Assembly (NCBI GenBank): GCA_024696005.1
Contig: JAILHF010000041.1
Span: 1-64,000, forward strand
DNA from: Lachnospiraceae bacterium
Lineage (GTDB): Bacteria > Bacillota > Clostridia > Lachnospirales > Lachnospiraceae
Direction: 5' to 3'
DNA: 64,000 bases
Part shown: positions 25,624 to 34,692 of the stretch, piece after piece
How positions within the stretch are numbered: position 1 is the stretch's first letter
How the letters are laid out: the number at the start of each line of letters is the position of its first letter
Notes under the pieces: generated by a model
Database searches by the model: none
What the model was told of the DNA's origin: nothing
Seen by the model: only the letters and a program-made list of their open reading frames with translations
Translations under genes and position numbers: made by a program

Positions 25624-26540
25624 AACGATTTATGGGATTAACAAAAAGAAATCTGCTGATCTATTTTAAGGACAAGCCGGCGATCCTGTTTTCGCTTCTT
25701 ACTTCATTGATCGTGCTGGTTTTGTATCTGCTGTTTTTGAAAGGGACTTTTGAAGACGCGTTCCAGTCGGCCCTGGATAGCGCCGGGGGGATCTCGCAGC
25801 TCATAAAGAGCGAGGACGTGAGCCTCTTTGTCAGCATCACGCTTCTGGTCGGAATGATGGGGACGGCGATGATCACCGTACCGTATTCCTGCCTTACGAC
25901 CATCGTCAAGGACCGTGAGAACCGGATCGATTATGATATCTGCGCGACACCTGTCAGGAGATGGCAGATCATCCTTTCCTACTTTGCCGCGGCAGCAATA
26001 TCCGCCTGCATCATGACGGGGCTTTTGCTTACCGTGGGGCTGGCGATCCTGGCGGCCGGCGGCGGAATGCTGCCGGAAGCGGCCGATATCCTGAAGGCAT
26101 ACGGGATCGTGATGCTCGGATCCGTTTCGGCTACCGCATTTTTCATGCCTTTCATGCTCTGCTTCAAGACCTCCCAGAGTTCCGGCGCCTTTTTCGGAAT
26201 GCTCTCGGCGGCCGCGGGCTTTGTGATCGGGGCATTTATCCCCCTCTCGCAGTTTTCGGAAGGGGTACAGACCTTCTGCAACCTCTTCCCCGCAACGCAT
26301 GTGACCGTGGCTGTCCGGAACGCGCTGATGAGCGGAGTGCTGAACAGCATGGAAAACTCCATCGGCGGTCTGGATCAGGGGCTCTTTCTCAAGTCGATCA
26401 AAGAGAGCTTTTCCTTCAGCGCAAGGATGCTCGGCAACGAGCTGAAGATGAGCGAGAGCATCTTCTATGTGCTGGGTCTGACTGTGATCAGCTGCATTGT
26501 CATGGTTGTTGCTTACTCAAAAACCTATCGCAGAAAGTAA
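25620..26540 (+). CDS. ABC-2 type transporter permease
   Basis: 306 residues with six membrane segments: one near 20-40, a cluster at ~75-215 and a final one at ~280-300. The loop between TM1 and TM2 is large, as is usual in ABC-2 permeases of the DrrB kind. Overlaps the ATPase gene by four bases, so the two subunits are made together. Followed by a strong terminator. Confidence 0.9.
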   Translation: MKRFMGLTKRNLLIYFKDKPAILFSLLTSLIVLVLYLLFLKGTFEDAFQSALDSAGGISQLIKSEDVSLFVSITLLVGMMGTAMITVPYSCLTTIVKDRENRIDYDICATPVRRWQIILSYFAAAAISACIMTGLLLTVGLAILAAGGGMLPEAADILKAYGIVMLGSVSATAFFMPFMLCFKTSQSSGAFFGMLSAAAGFVIGAFIPLSQFSEGVQTFCNLFPATHVTVAVRNALMSGVLNSMENSIGGLDQGLFLKSIKESFSFSARMLGNELKMSESIFYVLGLTVISCIVMVVAYSKTYRRK

Positions 26541-26556
26541 GGATGCATGTTTCGTT

Positions 26557-26582
26557 TCCCGGGCTTTGCCCGGGATTTTTTT
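26557..26582 (+). terminator. Intrinsic terminator
   Basis: Perfect 8-bp stem TCCCGGGC/GCCCGGGA with a TTT loop and seven Ts. Ends the ABC exporter unit. Confidence 0.95.
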
Positions 26583-26590
26583 GTTTGGTA

Positions 26591-26619
26591 TTGACAACTA
26601 AGCGATACAGTATTATAAT
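26591..26619 (+). promoter_or_regulatory. Consensus sigma-A promoter of the metal efflux operon
   Basis: TTGACA, 17-base spacer, TATAAT: an exact consensus match, implying very strong transcription unless repressed. Confidence 0.93.
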
Positions 26620-26630
26620 CGGATCAACAA

Positions 26631-26646
26631 ATGAACAGATGTTCAT
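26631..26646 (+). promoter_or_regulatory. ArsR/SmtB-type operator
   Basis: ATGAACA-GA-TGTTCAT is a perfect 7-2-7 inverted repeat containing the TGAACA/TGTTCA core seen in operators of SmtB/CzrA-type repressors. It sits just after the predicted transcription start, where a bound repressor would block transcription. The ArsR-family gene at the end of the operon is the likely ligand-responsive partner. Confidence 0.85.
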
Positions 26647-26676
26647 ATGTAAAGACAAAACAGGAGGACAAAAAGA

Positions 26677-26895
26677 ATGAAGAAATCGTACAAGATCGAG
26701 GTTGACTGCGCAAACTGCGCGAACAAGATGGAAGAGGCTGCAAAGAAGACCGCGGGCGTGAAGGACTGCGTTGTGAATTTCATGGCGCTGAAGATGAACG
26801 TGGAATTTGAGGACGGAACGGATCCCAAGGCCGTCATGCAGGAAGTACTGAAGAACTGCAAAAAAGTGGAGGACGACTGCGAGATCTTCCTTTAA
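26677..26895 (+). CDS. Stand-alone heavy-metal-associated (HMA) domain protein
   Basis: 72 residues, one ferredoxin-like HMA fold. The metal loop reads DCANCANKM, with the two cysteines of the C-x2-C site; the usual GMxC start is replaced by DCAN. A CEIFL tail adds a further cysteine. Such proteins carry Zn, Cd or Cu to P1B ATPases. The ATPase encoded next lacks an N-terminal HMA domain, so this gene probably supplies that function in trans. AGGAGG precedes the start. Confidence 0.88.
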   Translation: MKKSYKIEVDCANCANKMEEAAKKTAGVKDCVVNFMALKMNVEFEDGTDPKAVMQEVLKNCKKVEDDCEIFL

Positions 26896-26932
26896 GAAGG
26901 GATAAGGGAAAGCGGAAAGACGGAGGGGACCG

Positions 26933-28954
26933 ATGAACAGGAAACAGAAAAAGATGCTGGTACGCATCATCATCGCGGCGGTCTTGATGATCGCCCTGCA
27001 TTTTGCCTACGAGATCTTCGGCGAGCAGAAGGCGGAGGACGGCACGCTGCTCAACGAGGGCGGAATACGGGAGCCGGTATGGTTTCTGCTCTACATGATC
27101 CCCTATCTGGTCGTGGGCTATGATATCCTGAAAAAAGCGTTCAAAGGGATCCTGAACCGTCAGGTCTTTGATGAGAATTTCCTGATGGTCGTGGCCACGG
27201 TGGGTGCCATCGCGGTGGCCCTCGTGGAACAGAACGGGGATTACACCGAGGCCATCGCCGTCATGCTCTTTTACCAGATCGGGGAACTCTTCCAGAGCTA
27301 CGCCGTCGGCAAGAGCCGCAGGAACATCTCGGCACTGATGGATATCCGCCCGGATTACGCCAACATCGAGGAGGACGGGAAACTGACCAAGGTCGATCCC
27401 GACGAGGTGGAGTGCGGAAGCATCATCGTGGTACAGCCCGGGGAAAAGGTTCCCATCGACGGCATCGTGGAGGAAGGGCGCACCACGCTCAACACCAGTG
27501 CGCTGACCGGCGAGAGCCTTCCGAGGGAAGCGCTGCCCGGCGACGAAGTCATCAGCGGCTGCATCAACATGACCGGCGTGATACGCGTGCGGACCACGAA
27601 GGAATTCGGGGAATCCACGGTGTCAAAGATCCTGGACCTGGTGGAGAATTCCTCTTCCCGCAAGTCCCGCTCGGAGGATTTCATCTCCCGCTTTGCGCGT
27701 TATTATACACCGGCCGTATGCGCAAGTGCCCTGGCGCTGGCGATCCTTCCCCCGCTCTTTCTTCTTGTGACCGGCGGAGCACCGGCCTGGGGAAGCTGGA
27801 TCTACCGGGCGCTGACCTTTCTCGTGATCAGCTGCCCCTGCGCATTGGTGATCAGCATTCCGCTCACCTTTTTTGCCGGGATCGGCGGTGCGGGGAATGT
27901 GGGCATACTCGTAAAGGGCTCCAATTATCTGGAAGCGCTTTCCCGGACGGGAGTCGTGGCCTTTGACAAGACCGGTACCATGACCAAGGGCGTCTTTGAG
28001 GTGAACGGCATCCATCATTCGGGCATGGAGAACGATAAACTGCTGGAATACGCGGCGCATGCCGAATGTTTTTCCTCCCATCCGATCGCGAAGAGCATCA
28101 TCCGCTGTTATCAGGAAGGCATGTCCTGGAAGCTGGACAAGAGCACGGGCGAAGCGGTTCCGGTCCGAAACGACGGCCACAAGATGGTGCACGGCGATCA
28201 CCGCATCCGCAGGGAACGGGTCAGCAGCGTGGAAGAGATCGGCGGGAACGGCGTGCGTGCCGTGGTCGACGGGCACGAGCTGCTGGTCGGAAATTCGAAG
28301 CTTCTGGCAGCGAACGGCATCGAAGCGATGAAATGCCGTTCCGTCGGGACCGTGGTCCATGTGGCGATGGACGGGGAATATGCCGGTCATATCCTGATAT
28401 CGGATGTGATCAAGCCCACGGCAATGGAGGCGATAAAGGCCCTGAAGCAGGCCGGGGTGCGCCGCAGCGTGATGCTGACCGGAGACGCCAAAACAGTGGC
28501 CGACAGCGTGGCGAAGGAACTGGGGATCGGCGAGGTGCGTTCCGAGCTGCTCCCGGCAGACAAGGTCTCGGTGCTCGAGACACTTCTGGCCGAAAAGAAG
28601 GGCAAAGAAGTCCTGGCCTTTGTCGGTGACGGGATCAACGATGCGCCGGTGCTTTCCCGGGCGGACATTGGGATCGCAATGGGCGCGCTGGGCTCCGATG
28701 CGGCCATAGAAGCGGCGGATGTGGTGCTGATGGATGACGATCCGGCCAAGATCGCAAAGGCGATCCGTGTCGCAAGAAAGTGCATGCGCATCGTATATGA
28801 AAACATTTATTTCGCGATCGGGATCAAGCTCCTCTGCCTCGTTTTGGGAGCGTTCGGTATCGCCAACATGTGGATGGCGATCTTTGCGGACGTGGGCGTC
28901 ATGGTCCTGGCGGTCATAAACGCGATCCGCGCGTTGTTTGTCAAAAAGCTCTGA
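26933..28954 (+). CDS. P1B-type heavy-metal ATPase (Zn/Cd/Pb class)
   Basis: 673 residues. TGES of the actuator lies near 191, the metal-binding CPC of TM6 near 300, the phosphorylated DKTGT near 344, SSHPIAKS near 381 and GDGINDAP near 565. The C-terminal membrane segments carry a Lys (IKLLCLVLG) and ADVGVMVLAVINA, the pattern of P1B-2 (Zn2+/Cd2+/Pb2+) exporters. These pump metal out of the cytoplasm at the cost of ATP. The N-terminus begins directly with basic residues and a membrane segment; no HMA domain is present. It lies between the HMA protein and an ArsR repressor in one operon. Confidence 0.93.
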   Translation: MNRKQKKMLVRIIIAAVLMIALHFAYEIFGEQKAEDGTLLNEGGIREPVWFLLYMIPYLVVGYDILKKAFKGILNRQVFDENFLMVVATVGAIAVALVEQNGDYTEAIAVMLFYQIGELFQSYAVGKSRRNISALMDIRPDYANIEEDGKLTKVDPDEVECGSIIVVQPGEKVPIDGIVEEGRTTLNTSALTGESLPREALPGDEVISGCINMTGVIRVRTTKEFGESTVSKILDLVENSSSRKSRSEDFISRFARYYTPAVCASALALAILPPLFLLVTGGAPAWGSWIYRALTFLVISCPCALVISIPLTFFAGIGGAGNVGILVKGSNYLEALSRTGVVAFDKTGTMTKGVFEVNGIHHSGMENDKLLEYAAHAECFSSHPIAKSIIRCYQEGMSWKLDKSTGEAVPVRNDGHKMVHGDHRIRRERVSSVEEIGGNGVRAVVDGHELLVGNSKLLAANGIEAMKCRSVGTVVHVAMDGEYAGHILISDVIKPTAMEAIKALKQAGVRRSVMLTGDAKTVADSVAKELGIGEVRSELLPADKVSVLETLLAEKKGKEVLAFVGDGINDAPVLSRADIGIAMGALGSDAAIEAADVVLMDDDPAKIAKAIRVARKCMRIVYENIYFAIGIKLLCLVLGAFGIANMWMAIFADVGVMVLAVINAIRALFVKKL

Positions 28955-28968
28955 GAAAGGAGAACATC

Positions 28969-29283
28969 ATGAAAGAAGAGGATATCAGCATCCGTGAGGA
29001 GGAACAGCTTTACGAACTGGCGGAGCTTTTCAAGCTTTTTGCGGATAACAGCCGGATCCGCATCCTCTGCTCGCTCTTTTCGAAGGAACTGTGCGTGGAG
29101 GAGCTTGCGGAAAAGCTTGAAATGAGCCAGTCCGCCGTTTCGCATCAATTGCGTGTCTTAAAGTCGGGGCGCCTGGTCAAGGGGCGCCGCGAAGGGAAAT
29201 ACATCTATTATTCCCTTGCGGATGATCATGTCGTTTCCATTATCGCCCAGGGAAGAGACCACGTGGAAGAAGAACACGGTTGA
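28969..29283 (+). CDS. ArsR/SmtB-family metal-responsive repressor
   Basis: Start at the ATG at 28969 with GAAAGGAGA upstream; the track start lies inside the ATPase gene. 104 residues, the normal length of the family. The winged helix includes ELCVEELAEKLEMSQSAVSHQLRVL. The C-terminal helix carries D-x-H-x10-H-x2-E (DDHVVSIIAQGRDHVEE), the alpha-5 zinc site of SmtB/CzrA proteins. It therefore should release DNA on binding Zn or a related ion. The likely target is the inverted repeat at the head of the operon, giving metal-induced efflux with autoregulation. Confidence 0.92.
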   Translation: MKEEDISIREEEQLYELAELFKLFADNSRIRILCSLFSKELCVEELAEKLEMSQSAVSHQLRVLKSGRLVKGRREGKYIYYSLADDHVVSIIAQGRDHVEEEHG

Positions 29284-29292
29284 GGAACCCAT

Positions 29293-29321
29293 TTGTTTTC
29301 TTTGCCGGAATGTGTTATACT
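29293..29321 (+). promoter_or_regulatory. Sigma-A promoter for the response regulator unit
   Basis: TTGTTT, a 17-base spacer, TATACT, located ten bases after the repressor stop codon. Confidence 0.65.
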
Positions 29322-29349
29322 TATCCTCGGGAGAAATGGGGGTACGGAC

Positions 29350-29733
29350 ATGGAAATAAACAAGAAACGCATTCTGGTCATAGATGATGATCCGCAATAT
29401 GGCAGGATGGTCCGGGAATGGCTGAAGGATGACTACCTGCTGTCTTTGGCGTCGGGCGGTGAGCAGGCGTTTGAGTGGCTTGCGCAAAACACGCCGGACA
29501 TGATCCTTCTGGACTACGAAATGCCGGTGATGCCGGGGCCCCAGGTCCTGGAGCGCCTGCGTGACGATGTGCATACCAGGGACATCCCCGTTCTCATCCT
29601 TACCGGAAAAAGCGACCGCGAGAGCATCATGCGCATAATCTCTCTCAATCCGACGGATTATCTGCGAAAGACGATCGGAAGGGAAGAGCTGTTGGAGAAG
29701 GTGGCCGCTGCGTTTCGGAAAAACCGGAAATGA
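29350..29733 (+). CDS. Single-domain response regulator
   Basis: The ATG at 29350 is downstream of the promoter and gives a 127-residue receiver with nothing else attached; the track start overlaps the promoter. The acidic pocket is DDD near residues 12-14, the phosphorylated Asp is in MILLDYEMP (~57), the Thr in LTGK and the Lys in YLRKTIG. It transmits a histidine kinase signal by protein contact, not by DNA binding. No kinase is adjacent; the genes following are HflK and HflC, 21 bases away, so they may share a transcript. Confidence 0.9.
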   Translation: MEINKKRILVIDDDPQYGRMVREWLKDDYLLSLASGGEQAFEWLAQNTPDMILLDYEMPVMPGPQVLERLRDDVHTRDIPVLILTGKSDRESIMRIISLNPTDYLRKTIGREELLEKVAAAFRKNRK

Positions 29734-29754
29734 TCCGGGCAGGAGGAGAATGAG

Positions 29755-30711
29755 ATGGACAACCCGTTCAACAAGAAGATCATCGATGATATCCCGAAGG
29801 GGATATCCGGTGGGACCAAGAAGCTGATCACGGGCATCGTGATCGTGGTGATCCTGGCTTTTGTGGGTCTCAACAGCGTGTACAAGGTAACGGAGCAGCA
29901 AAATGCGGTAGTGACGATGTTCGGCAAGGTGCAGCGCACGGATACCGCAGGTCTTTATTTCAAGATTCCCTTCATTCAGAAGGTCCACATGGTGGATATC
30001 ACGACGCACGGTACCGGGGTGGGTTATACCCTGGACAATTCCGGGCAGAATATCCCCGATCCCGGCAACGGAATCATGATCACTTCGGACTTCAACCTTC
30101 TGGATATCGATTTTTATCTGGAATATCGTGTTTCGGATCCGGTGCAGTATCTGTACGGTTCCGACAATCCCGAGGAGATACTCAAGAATATCGCTCTTTC
30201 CTCCATCCGTTCCATCGTGGCGGACTACAAGGTGGATGAGGCCATGACCACGGCCAAGGGCCAGATCCAGGCGGATGTAAAAGAGGACATGATACGCGAG
30301 CTTACCGAGCATAACATCGGCCTGGCGGTCGTGAACATCACCGTGCAGGACAGTGAGCCGCCCACCAACGAGATCAAGCAGGCCTTCAAGGCGGTGGAAA
30401 CGGCAAAGCAGGGCGCGGACACGGCAAAGAACAACGCGCTGGCTTACCAGAACGAACAGCTTCCGGCGGCGGAAGCAAATGCCGACAAGATCATTCAGAG
30501 CGCACAGGCCAACAAGGAAGCCAGGATCGCCGAGGCGGAAGGCCAGGTCGTGCGTTTTAACGACATGTATGAGCAATACAAGCTTTATCCCTATATCACA
30601 AAGAAGCGCATGTTCTACGAAGCACTTGAAGAGGTGCTCCCGAAGGTGAAGGTCATCATCACCGACGGCAGCACGCAGACGATGCTTCCGCTGGACAGCT
30701 TTAATCAGTGA
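29755..30711 (+). CDS. hflK: HflK-type SPFH/band-7 membrane protein
   Basis: 318 residues with one N-terminal membrane segment (~24-42) followed by the SPFH domain (VYKVTEQQNAVVTMFGKVQRT) and a long C-terminal helical region. HflK and HflC form a ring-like complex around the FtsH protease and modulate its activity. The next gene encodes the HflC partner, which supports the name. The ribosome site AGGAGGAG is strong. The protein is shorter than E. coli HflK because the Gly/Pro-rich N-terminal stretch is missing. Confidence 0.87.
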   Translation: MDNPFNKKIIDDIPKGISGGTKKLITGIVIVVILAFVGLNSVYKVTEQQNAVVTMFGKVQRTDTAGLYFKIPFIQKVHMVDITTHGTGVGYTLDNSGQNIPDPGNGIMITSDFNLLDIDFYLEYRVSDPVQYLYGSDNPEEILKNIALSSIRSIVADYKVDEAMTTAKGQIQADVKEDMIRELTEHNIGLAVVNITVQDSEPPTNEIKQAFKAVETAKQGADTAKNNALAYQNEQLPAAEANADKIIQSAQANKEARIAEAEGQVVRFNDMYEQYKLYPYITKKRMFYEALEEVLPKVKVIITDGSTQTMLPLDSFNQ

Positions 30712-30728
30712 TCGGAGGGAATAGTAAA

Positions 30729-31676
30729 ATGAAAAAGAAAACGAGCTTCGGAAAAGTCATTATCATAGTCATTGTCTTTTTGCTGCTGATTTTGGCGAAC
30801 AACGCACTGTATCACGTGAATTACAACGATGCAGTCATCGTCAAGCAGTTCGGCAAGGTAGTGGGAGTCACCTACGAGCCCGGGCTGCACGTCCTGATCC
30901 CTTTTGTCCAGGACACGCAGTCGATCTACGTTGGGAACCGCATTTATGATATCCCGCAGAGTGACGTCATCACCCGTGATAAGAAATCCATGATCGCCGA
31001 CGATTACGTGATCTGGAGCGTTACCGATGTCGTGAAGTATTACCAGACCCTCGGGGCCGTTCAGGCCAGGGCGGAAGAGCGCATCGACGCGGCGGTCTAC
31101 AACGCGACCAAGAACACCATCTCCTCCATGACGCAGGACGAGGTGATCGCGGCCAGAGGCATCACGCTTACCGACATGATCACGAAGGAGTCCAACACGG
31201 ACATCGCCGGATACGGGATCACGATCCGGACGGCCGAGATCAAGGCACTCGACCTTCCCGAGGATAACAAGGCTCCTGTATATGAACGCATGATCTCCGA
31301 GCGCGGCAACATCGCAGCCGGTTATACGGCGAAGGGTGAGGCGGACGCGCAGAAGATCCGCAACGAAACGGACAGGGAAGTGACCATCACGCTGGCAAAC
31401 GCCGAGAAGGAAGCAGAGACCCTGCAGGCCGAAGGCGAAGCAGAGTACATGCGCATCCTCTCGGAAGCCTATAACGATGCGGACAAAGCGGATTTCTACA
31501 ATTTCATCCGCAGCCTGGACGCACTGAAGCTGTCGCTGACCGGCTCCGACAAGACCCTGATCCTGGACAAGGATTCCGAACTGGCAAAGATCCTTTCCGG
31601 CCAGGCGGTCGAAGAAGCTGCCGGGGATATCGTTTTTCCCGCGGTTAATTCGCAGGATGCGGAAGAAGAGGAATGA
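30729..31676 (+). CDS. hflC: HflC-type SPFH/band-7 membrane protein
   Basis: Start at ATG 30729, nine bases after GGAGGG; the longer track start at 30708 has no ribosome site and overlaps hflK. 315 residues with an N-terminal membrane anchor (VIIIVIVFLLLILAN), an SPFH domain (YNDAVIVKQFGKVVGVTYEPGLH), the helical TAKGEADAQKIRNETDRE stretch and an acidic tail. Partner of HflK in control of FtsH. Its stop overlaps the following membrane-protein gene by four bases. Confidence 0.88.
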   Translation: MKKKTSFGKVIIIVIVFLLLILANNALYHVNYNDAVIVKQFGKVVGVTYEPGLHVLIPFVQDTQSIYVGNRIYDIPQSDVITRDKKSMIADDYVIWSVTDVVKYYQTLGAVQARAEERIDAAVYNATKNTISSMTQDEVIAARGITLTDMITKESNTDIAGYGITIRTAEIKALDLPEDNKAPVYERMISERGNIAAGYTAKGEADAQKIRNETDREVTITLANAEKEAETLQAEGEAEYMRILSEAYNDADKADFYNFIRSLDALKLSLTGSDKTLILDKDSELAKILSGQAVEEAAGDIVFPAVNSQDAEEEE

Positions 31677-33151
31677 CGGAAAAGGGAAAAGAGATAAGAA
31701 GGACACTGCCTGCACTGCTGCTTACGATCGCGTACGCGGCAGTGCATCTTTTCCTGATAACGAAGCACGAGATCTGGAGAGACGAGGCTTATGTCTGGGG
31801 CTTCGTGGAAAATGCCCCGCTGTCGGCGCTTGGGACCGAGCTGTCGCGTGTGGGACATCCCGTCCTCTGGTTCGCCTGGCTTTTTCCTTTTGTGAAAGGA
31901 GGGCTGCCCTTTTCCCTGATGGGGATCGCATCCCTCATTCCGATGACGGCGGCAGTCGCCATCGTGCTTTGGGCAAAGGATCTGCCGTTTTTGGCAAAGC
32001 TGGCTGTCCTTGCGAGCCCGGTCTTTCTGTATTTCAATGCCGTGATCGCAAGGCCGTATGCGCTGTCGGTACTGTTTTTTGCACTGCTGGCGGTGTTCTG
32101 GAAGGACAGGCTTTCGCATCCGTTTCGCTATTGCCTGGTGATCGCGCTTCTTTTGCAGACACACGTGGTATTTGCCGGCTTCTGCGGGGGGCTCTGGCTG
32201 GAGCTCATCCTGTCCGGACGGAAAAAGGAAAAGAAGCCTTTTGCGGCAGCGCTGCTTCCGGTCGTGAGCGCCCTTTCGCTGCTGCCCCAGCTCGTGCAGA
32301 GCGGAGATGCCGATCTGACGGTATCCCTAAGCGGAGAAGCCCGTCTGGCGTATATTACAAAAGAACATATCCTGGAGGGACTGGGTTCGGTCTTTCAATA
32401 TAACCCGCGTCTTCTCAGGCTGCCGCTTACCGCCCTTTGCTTTGCGTCGCTTCTGCTTTTTGCGGTTTTGGCGCTTCGCAGCAAAAAGGCACGCTTCCGG
32501 GCCGCACTTCCGGCCTGCTGCGGGGTGGTGTGGTATTACCTGTGTGTCTGCCTGATCCGGCCGGTGGAGCATGTTCACATGGCTACCTGCCTTTTGATGA
32601 TCCTGTCCTTTCTGTTTGTTTCGGTGATCGCCGAGTCGGACAAAAAGAGCGGAAAGGAAGGCGAAGCACCGGGTTCGGATAAGGGAGAAGGCATCGTTCG
32701 GATCGCGGCACTGCTTTTGCTCCTGGCCTTCGGGGCTTCGGGCTGGATCTATACGTTGCGCGGGACCCTGAGGGATCTGCAGGGGCCTTATTCGGGCAGC
32801 CGTGAGATCGCGCGCATCGTGATCGATACGCTTCCGCAGGGCAGCGTGCTGGGCCTGGAGGAGATGCAGGATTCGGAAGCGCCCCGCGGCTACATCGCCG
32901 AAAAGCGTTCCGATCTTCGGTTCTACAATGCCTGGCTGGGAGAGGACTGGAGCTATTACCGCTGGGTAAAGCAGAAGAGGCCCGAGGCGGAGAGCATCGC
33001 GGAGACGCTCAGAAAGAGCGGCGGGACGGAGCTGTATTATCTGACGCGCAAGGAACTGCCGGAGGACGATGAGATGGAACTCTGCGGCAGGAACAGCTGG
33101 GAAAGCGTCTGGGGAGAGGAATATTGCCTGTATCGCGTCAAAGCGCGGTAG
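31673..33151 (+). CDS. Polytopic membrane protein, glycosyltransferase (GT39/ArnT-like) candidate
   Basis: 492 residues, roughly ten membrane segments over the first 360 residues and a soluble C-terminal ~120-residue part. The first extracytoplasmic loop holds EIWRDEAYVW, resembling the acidic Asp-Glu catalytic motif of lipid-linked GT-C glycosyltransferases (PMT/ArnT type). A further loop motif SRVGHPVLWF is compatible. Such enzymes transfer a sugar from a polyprenyl-phosphate donor outside the membrane; donor and acceptor are unknown here. The ATGA overlap with hflC indicates coupled translation, though no functional link is known. Confidence 0.7.
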   Translation: MTEKGKEIRRTLPALLLTIAYAAVHLFLITKHEIWRDEAYVWGFVENAPLSALGTELSRVGHPVLWFAWLFPFVKGGLPFSLMGIASLIPMTAAVAIVLWAKDLPFLAKLAVLASPVFLYFNAVIARPYALSVLFFALLAVFWKDRLSHPFRYCLVIALLLQTHVVFAGFCGGLWLELILSGRKKEKKPFAAALLPVVSALSLLPQLVQSGDADLTVSLSGEARLAYITKEHILEGLGSVFQYNPRLLRLPLTALCFASLLLFAVLALRSKKARFRAALPACCGVVWYYLCVCLIRPVEHVHMATCLLMILSFLFVSVIAESDKKSGKEGEAPGSDKGEGIVRIAALLLLLAFGASGWIYTLRGTLRDLQGPYSGSREIARIVIDTLPQGSVLGLEEMQDSEAPRGYIAEKRSDLRFYNAWLGEDWSYYRWVKQKRPEAESIAETLRKSGGTELYYLTRKELPEDDEMELCGRNSWESVWGEEYCLYRVKAR

Positions 33152-33184
33152 AGGAAAGAGATAAGTGAATCACAGGAGGTTGTT

Positions 33185-34600
33185 ATGGGCGGATTTTTTG
33201 CAACGGCACAAAAAGAGGACTGCGTCTTCGATCTGTACTTCGGAACGGATTACCATTCCCATCTGGGAACGAGACGCGCCGGCATGGTCGTCTACGGAAA
33301 GAACGGGTTTAACCGCGCGATCCATAATATCGAGAGCGCGCCTTTCCGTACCAAGTTCGACAAGGACACCCACGAAATGGAAGGCTACATGGGGATAGGC
33401 TGCATCTCCGATTACGAGCCGCAACCGCTGATCGTGCGTTCGCATCACGGGACCTATGCCATCACCACGGTGGGAAAGATCAATAATGCGGAGGCGCTTG
33501 CAGAACGCATCATAAAGAACGGTCCCAGCCATTTCATGGAGCTTTCGGGCGGCAACATCAACGCGACGGAGCTGGTCGCGACGCTGATCAACCAGAAGGA
33601 TAATATCATCGAGGGCATCCAGTACGCGCAGCAGGAGATCGACGGATCCATGTCCATCCTTCTTCTCACGCCGCAGGGTGTATACTGCGCAAGAGACCGC
33701 CTGGGAAGAACGCCGATCGTGCTGGGCAAAAAGGACGGCGCCTATTGCGCTTCCTTTGAATCTTTTGCTTACCAGAACCTGGGATACAGCACCCTGCGGG
33801 AGCTTGGGCCCGGTGAAGTGGTGGTGATGACGCCCGAAGAAGTGCGTACCCTGGCTGCGCCCGGAAAGGACATGCGCATCTGCACCTTCCTGTGGGTGTA
33901 TTACGGCTATCCTTCCTCGGTGTACGAGTCAGTCTCGGTGGAACAAATGCGCTACAACTGCGGAGCCAAGATGGCGGAGCGGGATAAAAAAGACATGCCG
34001 GACGCGGACATCGTTGCCGGCGTGCCCGATTCCGGAACGGCTCATGCCGTGGGTTATGCCAATGCCTCGGGGATCCCGTTCTCCAGGCCTTTCGTGAAAT
34101 ATACGCCGACCTGGCCCAGATCCTTCATGCCGACGATCCAGTCGAAGCGCAATCTGATCGCGCGGATGAAGCTCCTGCCCGTGCATGAGCTGATCGACGG
34201 ACACAGCATCCTTCTGATCGACGACTCGATCGTGCGCGGAACGCAGCTGCGCGAGACAACGGAATTTCTGTACAACAGCGGAGCGAAGGCCGTGCATGTG
34301 CGTCCGGCCTGCCCGCCGATCATGTACGGCTGCAAATACATCAACTTCTCCCGTTCCAATTCCGAGATGGAGCTGATCGCCAGACAGGTGATCGCGCAGG
34401 AAGAGGGTGAGAATGTGGATCGGACGATCCTCGAGGATTACAGCAATCCCGATTCGGACCGTTACCACAGGATGCTCGAAGAGATCCGGAAGAAGATGGG
34501 CTTCACGAGCCTTGCCTTCAACCGCCTGGACGACATGATGGATGCCGTCGGGATCGACAGGAGCAAGCTCTGCACCTATTGCTGGGACGGAAGGGAATAA
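33185..34600 (+). CDS. PurF-like amidophosphoribosyltransferase paralogue without Cys1 nucleophile
   Basis: 471 residues, full PurF length. The phosphoribosyltransferase half is well kept, with PRPP loop ILLIDDSIVRGTQL near residue 340. The iron-sulphur cysteines of the clostridial/Bacillus type appear present (ICTFLWVYYGYPSS, PPIMYGCKYI and LCTYC). The N-terminus reads MGGFF where active enzymes have (M)CGVFG, so the catalytic cysteine that hydrolyses glutamine is replaced by glycine. The HRGQ motif is altered to HLGTR. The start is secure: AGGAGG lies seven bases upstream. It may use free ammonia, or be a regulatory or repurposed enzyme. It follows the GT gene by 33 bases and ends at a terminator. 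Confidence 0.8.
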   Translation: MGGFFATAQKEDCVFDLYFGTDYHSHLGTRRAGMVVYGKNGFNRAIHNIESAPFRTKFDKDTHEMEGYMGIGCISDYEPQPLIVRSHHGTYAITTVGKINNAEALAERIIKNGPSHFMELSGGNINATELVATLINQKDNIIEGIQYAQQEIDGSMSILLLTPQGVYCARDRLGRTPIVLGKKDGAYCASFESFAYQNLGYSTLRELGPGEVVVMTPEEVRTLAAPGKDMRICTFLWVYYGYPSSVYESVSVEQMRYNCGAKMAERDKKDMPDADIVAGVPDSGTAHAVGYANASGIPFSRPFVKYTPTWPRSFMPTIQSKRNLIARMKLLPVHELIDGHSILLIDDSIVRGTQLRETTEFLYNSGAKAVHVRPACPPIMYGCKYINFSRSNSEMELIARQVIAQEEGENVDRTILEDYSNPDSDRYHRMLEEIRKKMGFTSLAFNRLDDMMDAVGIDRSKLCTYCWDGRE

Positions 34601-34632
34601 GTTTTCCGCGAAATTGCTTTCGCAAAATGAGG

Positions 34633-34659
34633 CGGCGGCTTGCAAAAAGCCGCCGTTTT
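34633..34659 (+). terminator. Intrinsic terminator
   Basis: CGGCGGCTT pairs with AAGCCGCCG over a short loop and is followed by TTTT. It separates the PurF-like gene from gatC. Confidence 0.85.
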
Positions 34660-34692
34660 CAACCGCTGTTTTGAACAGACATGGGGGTGTTC

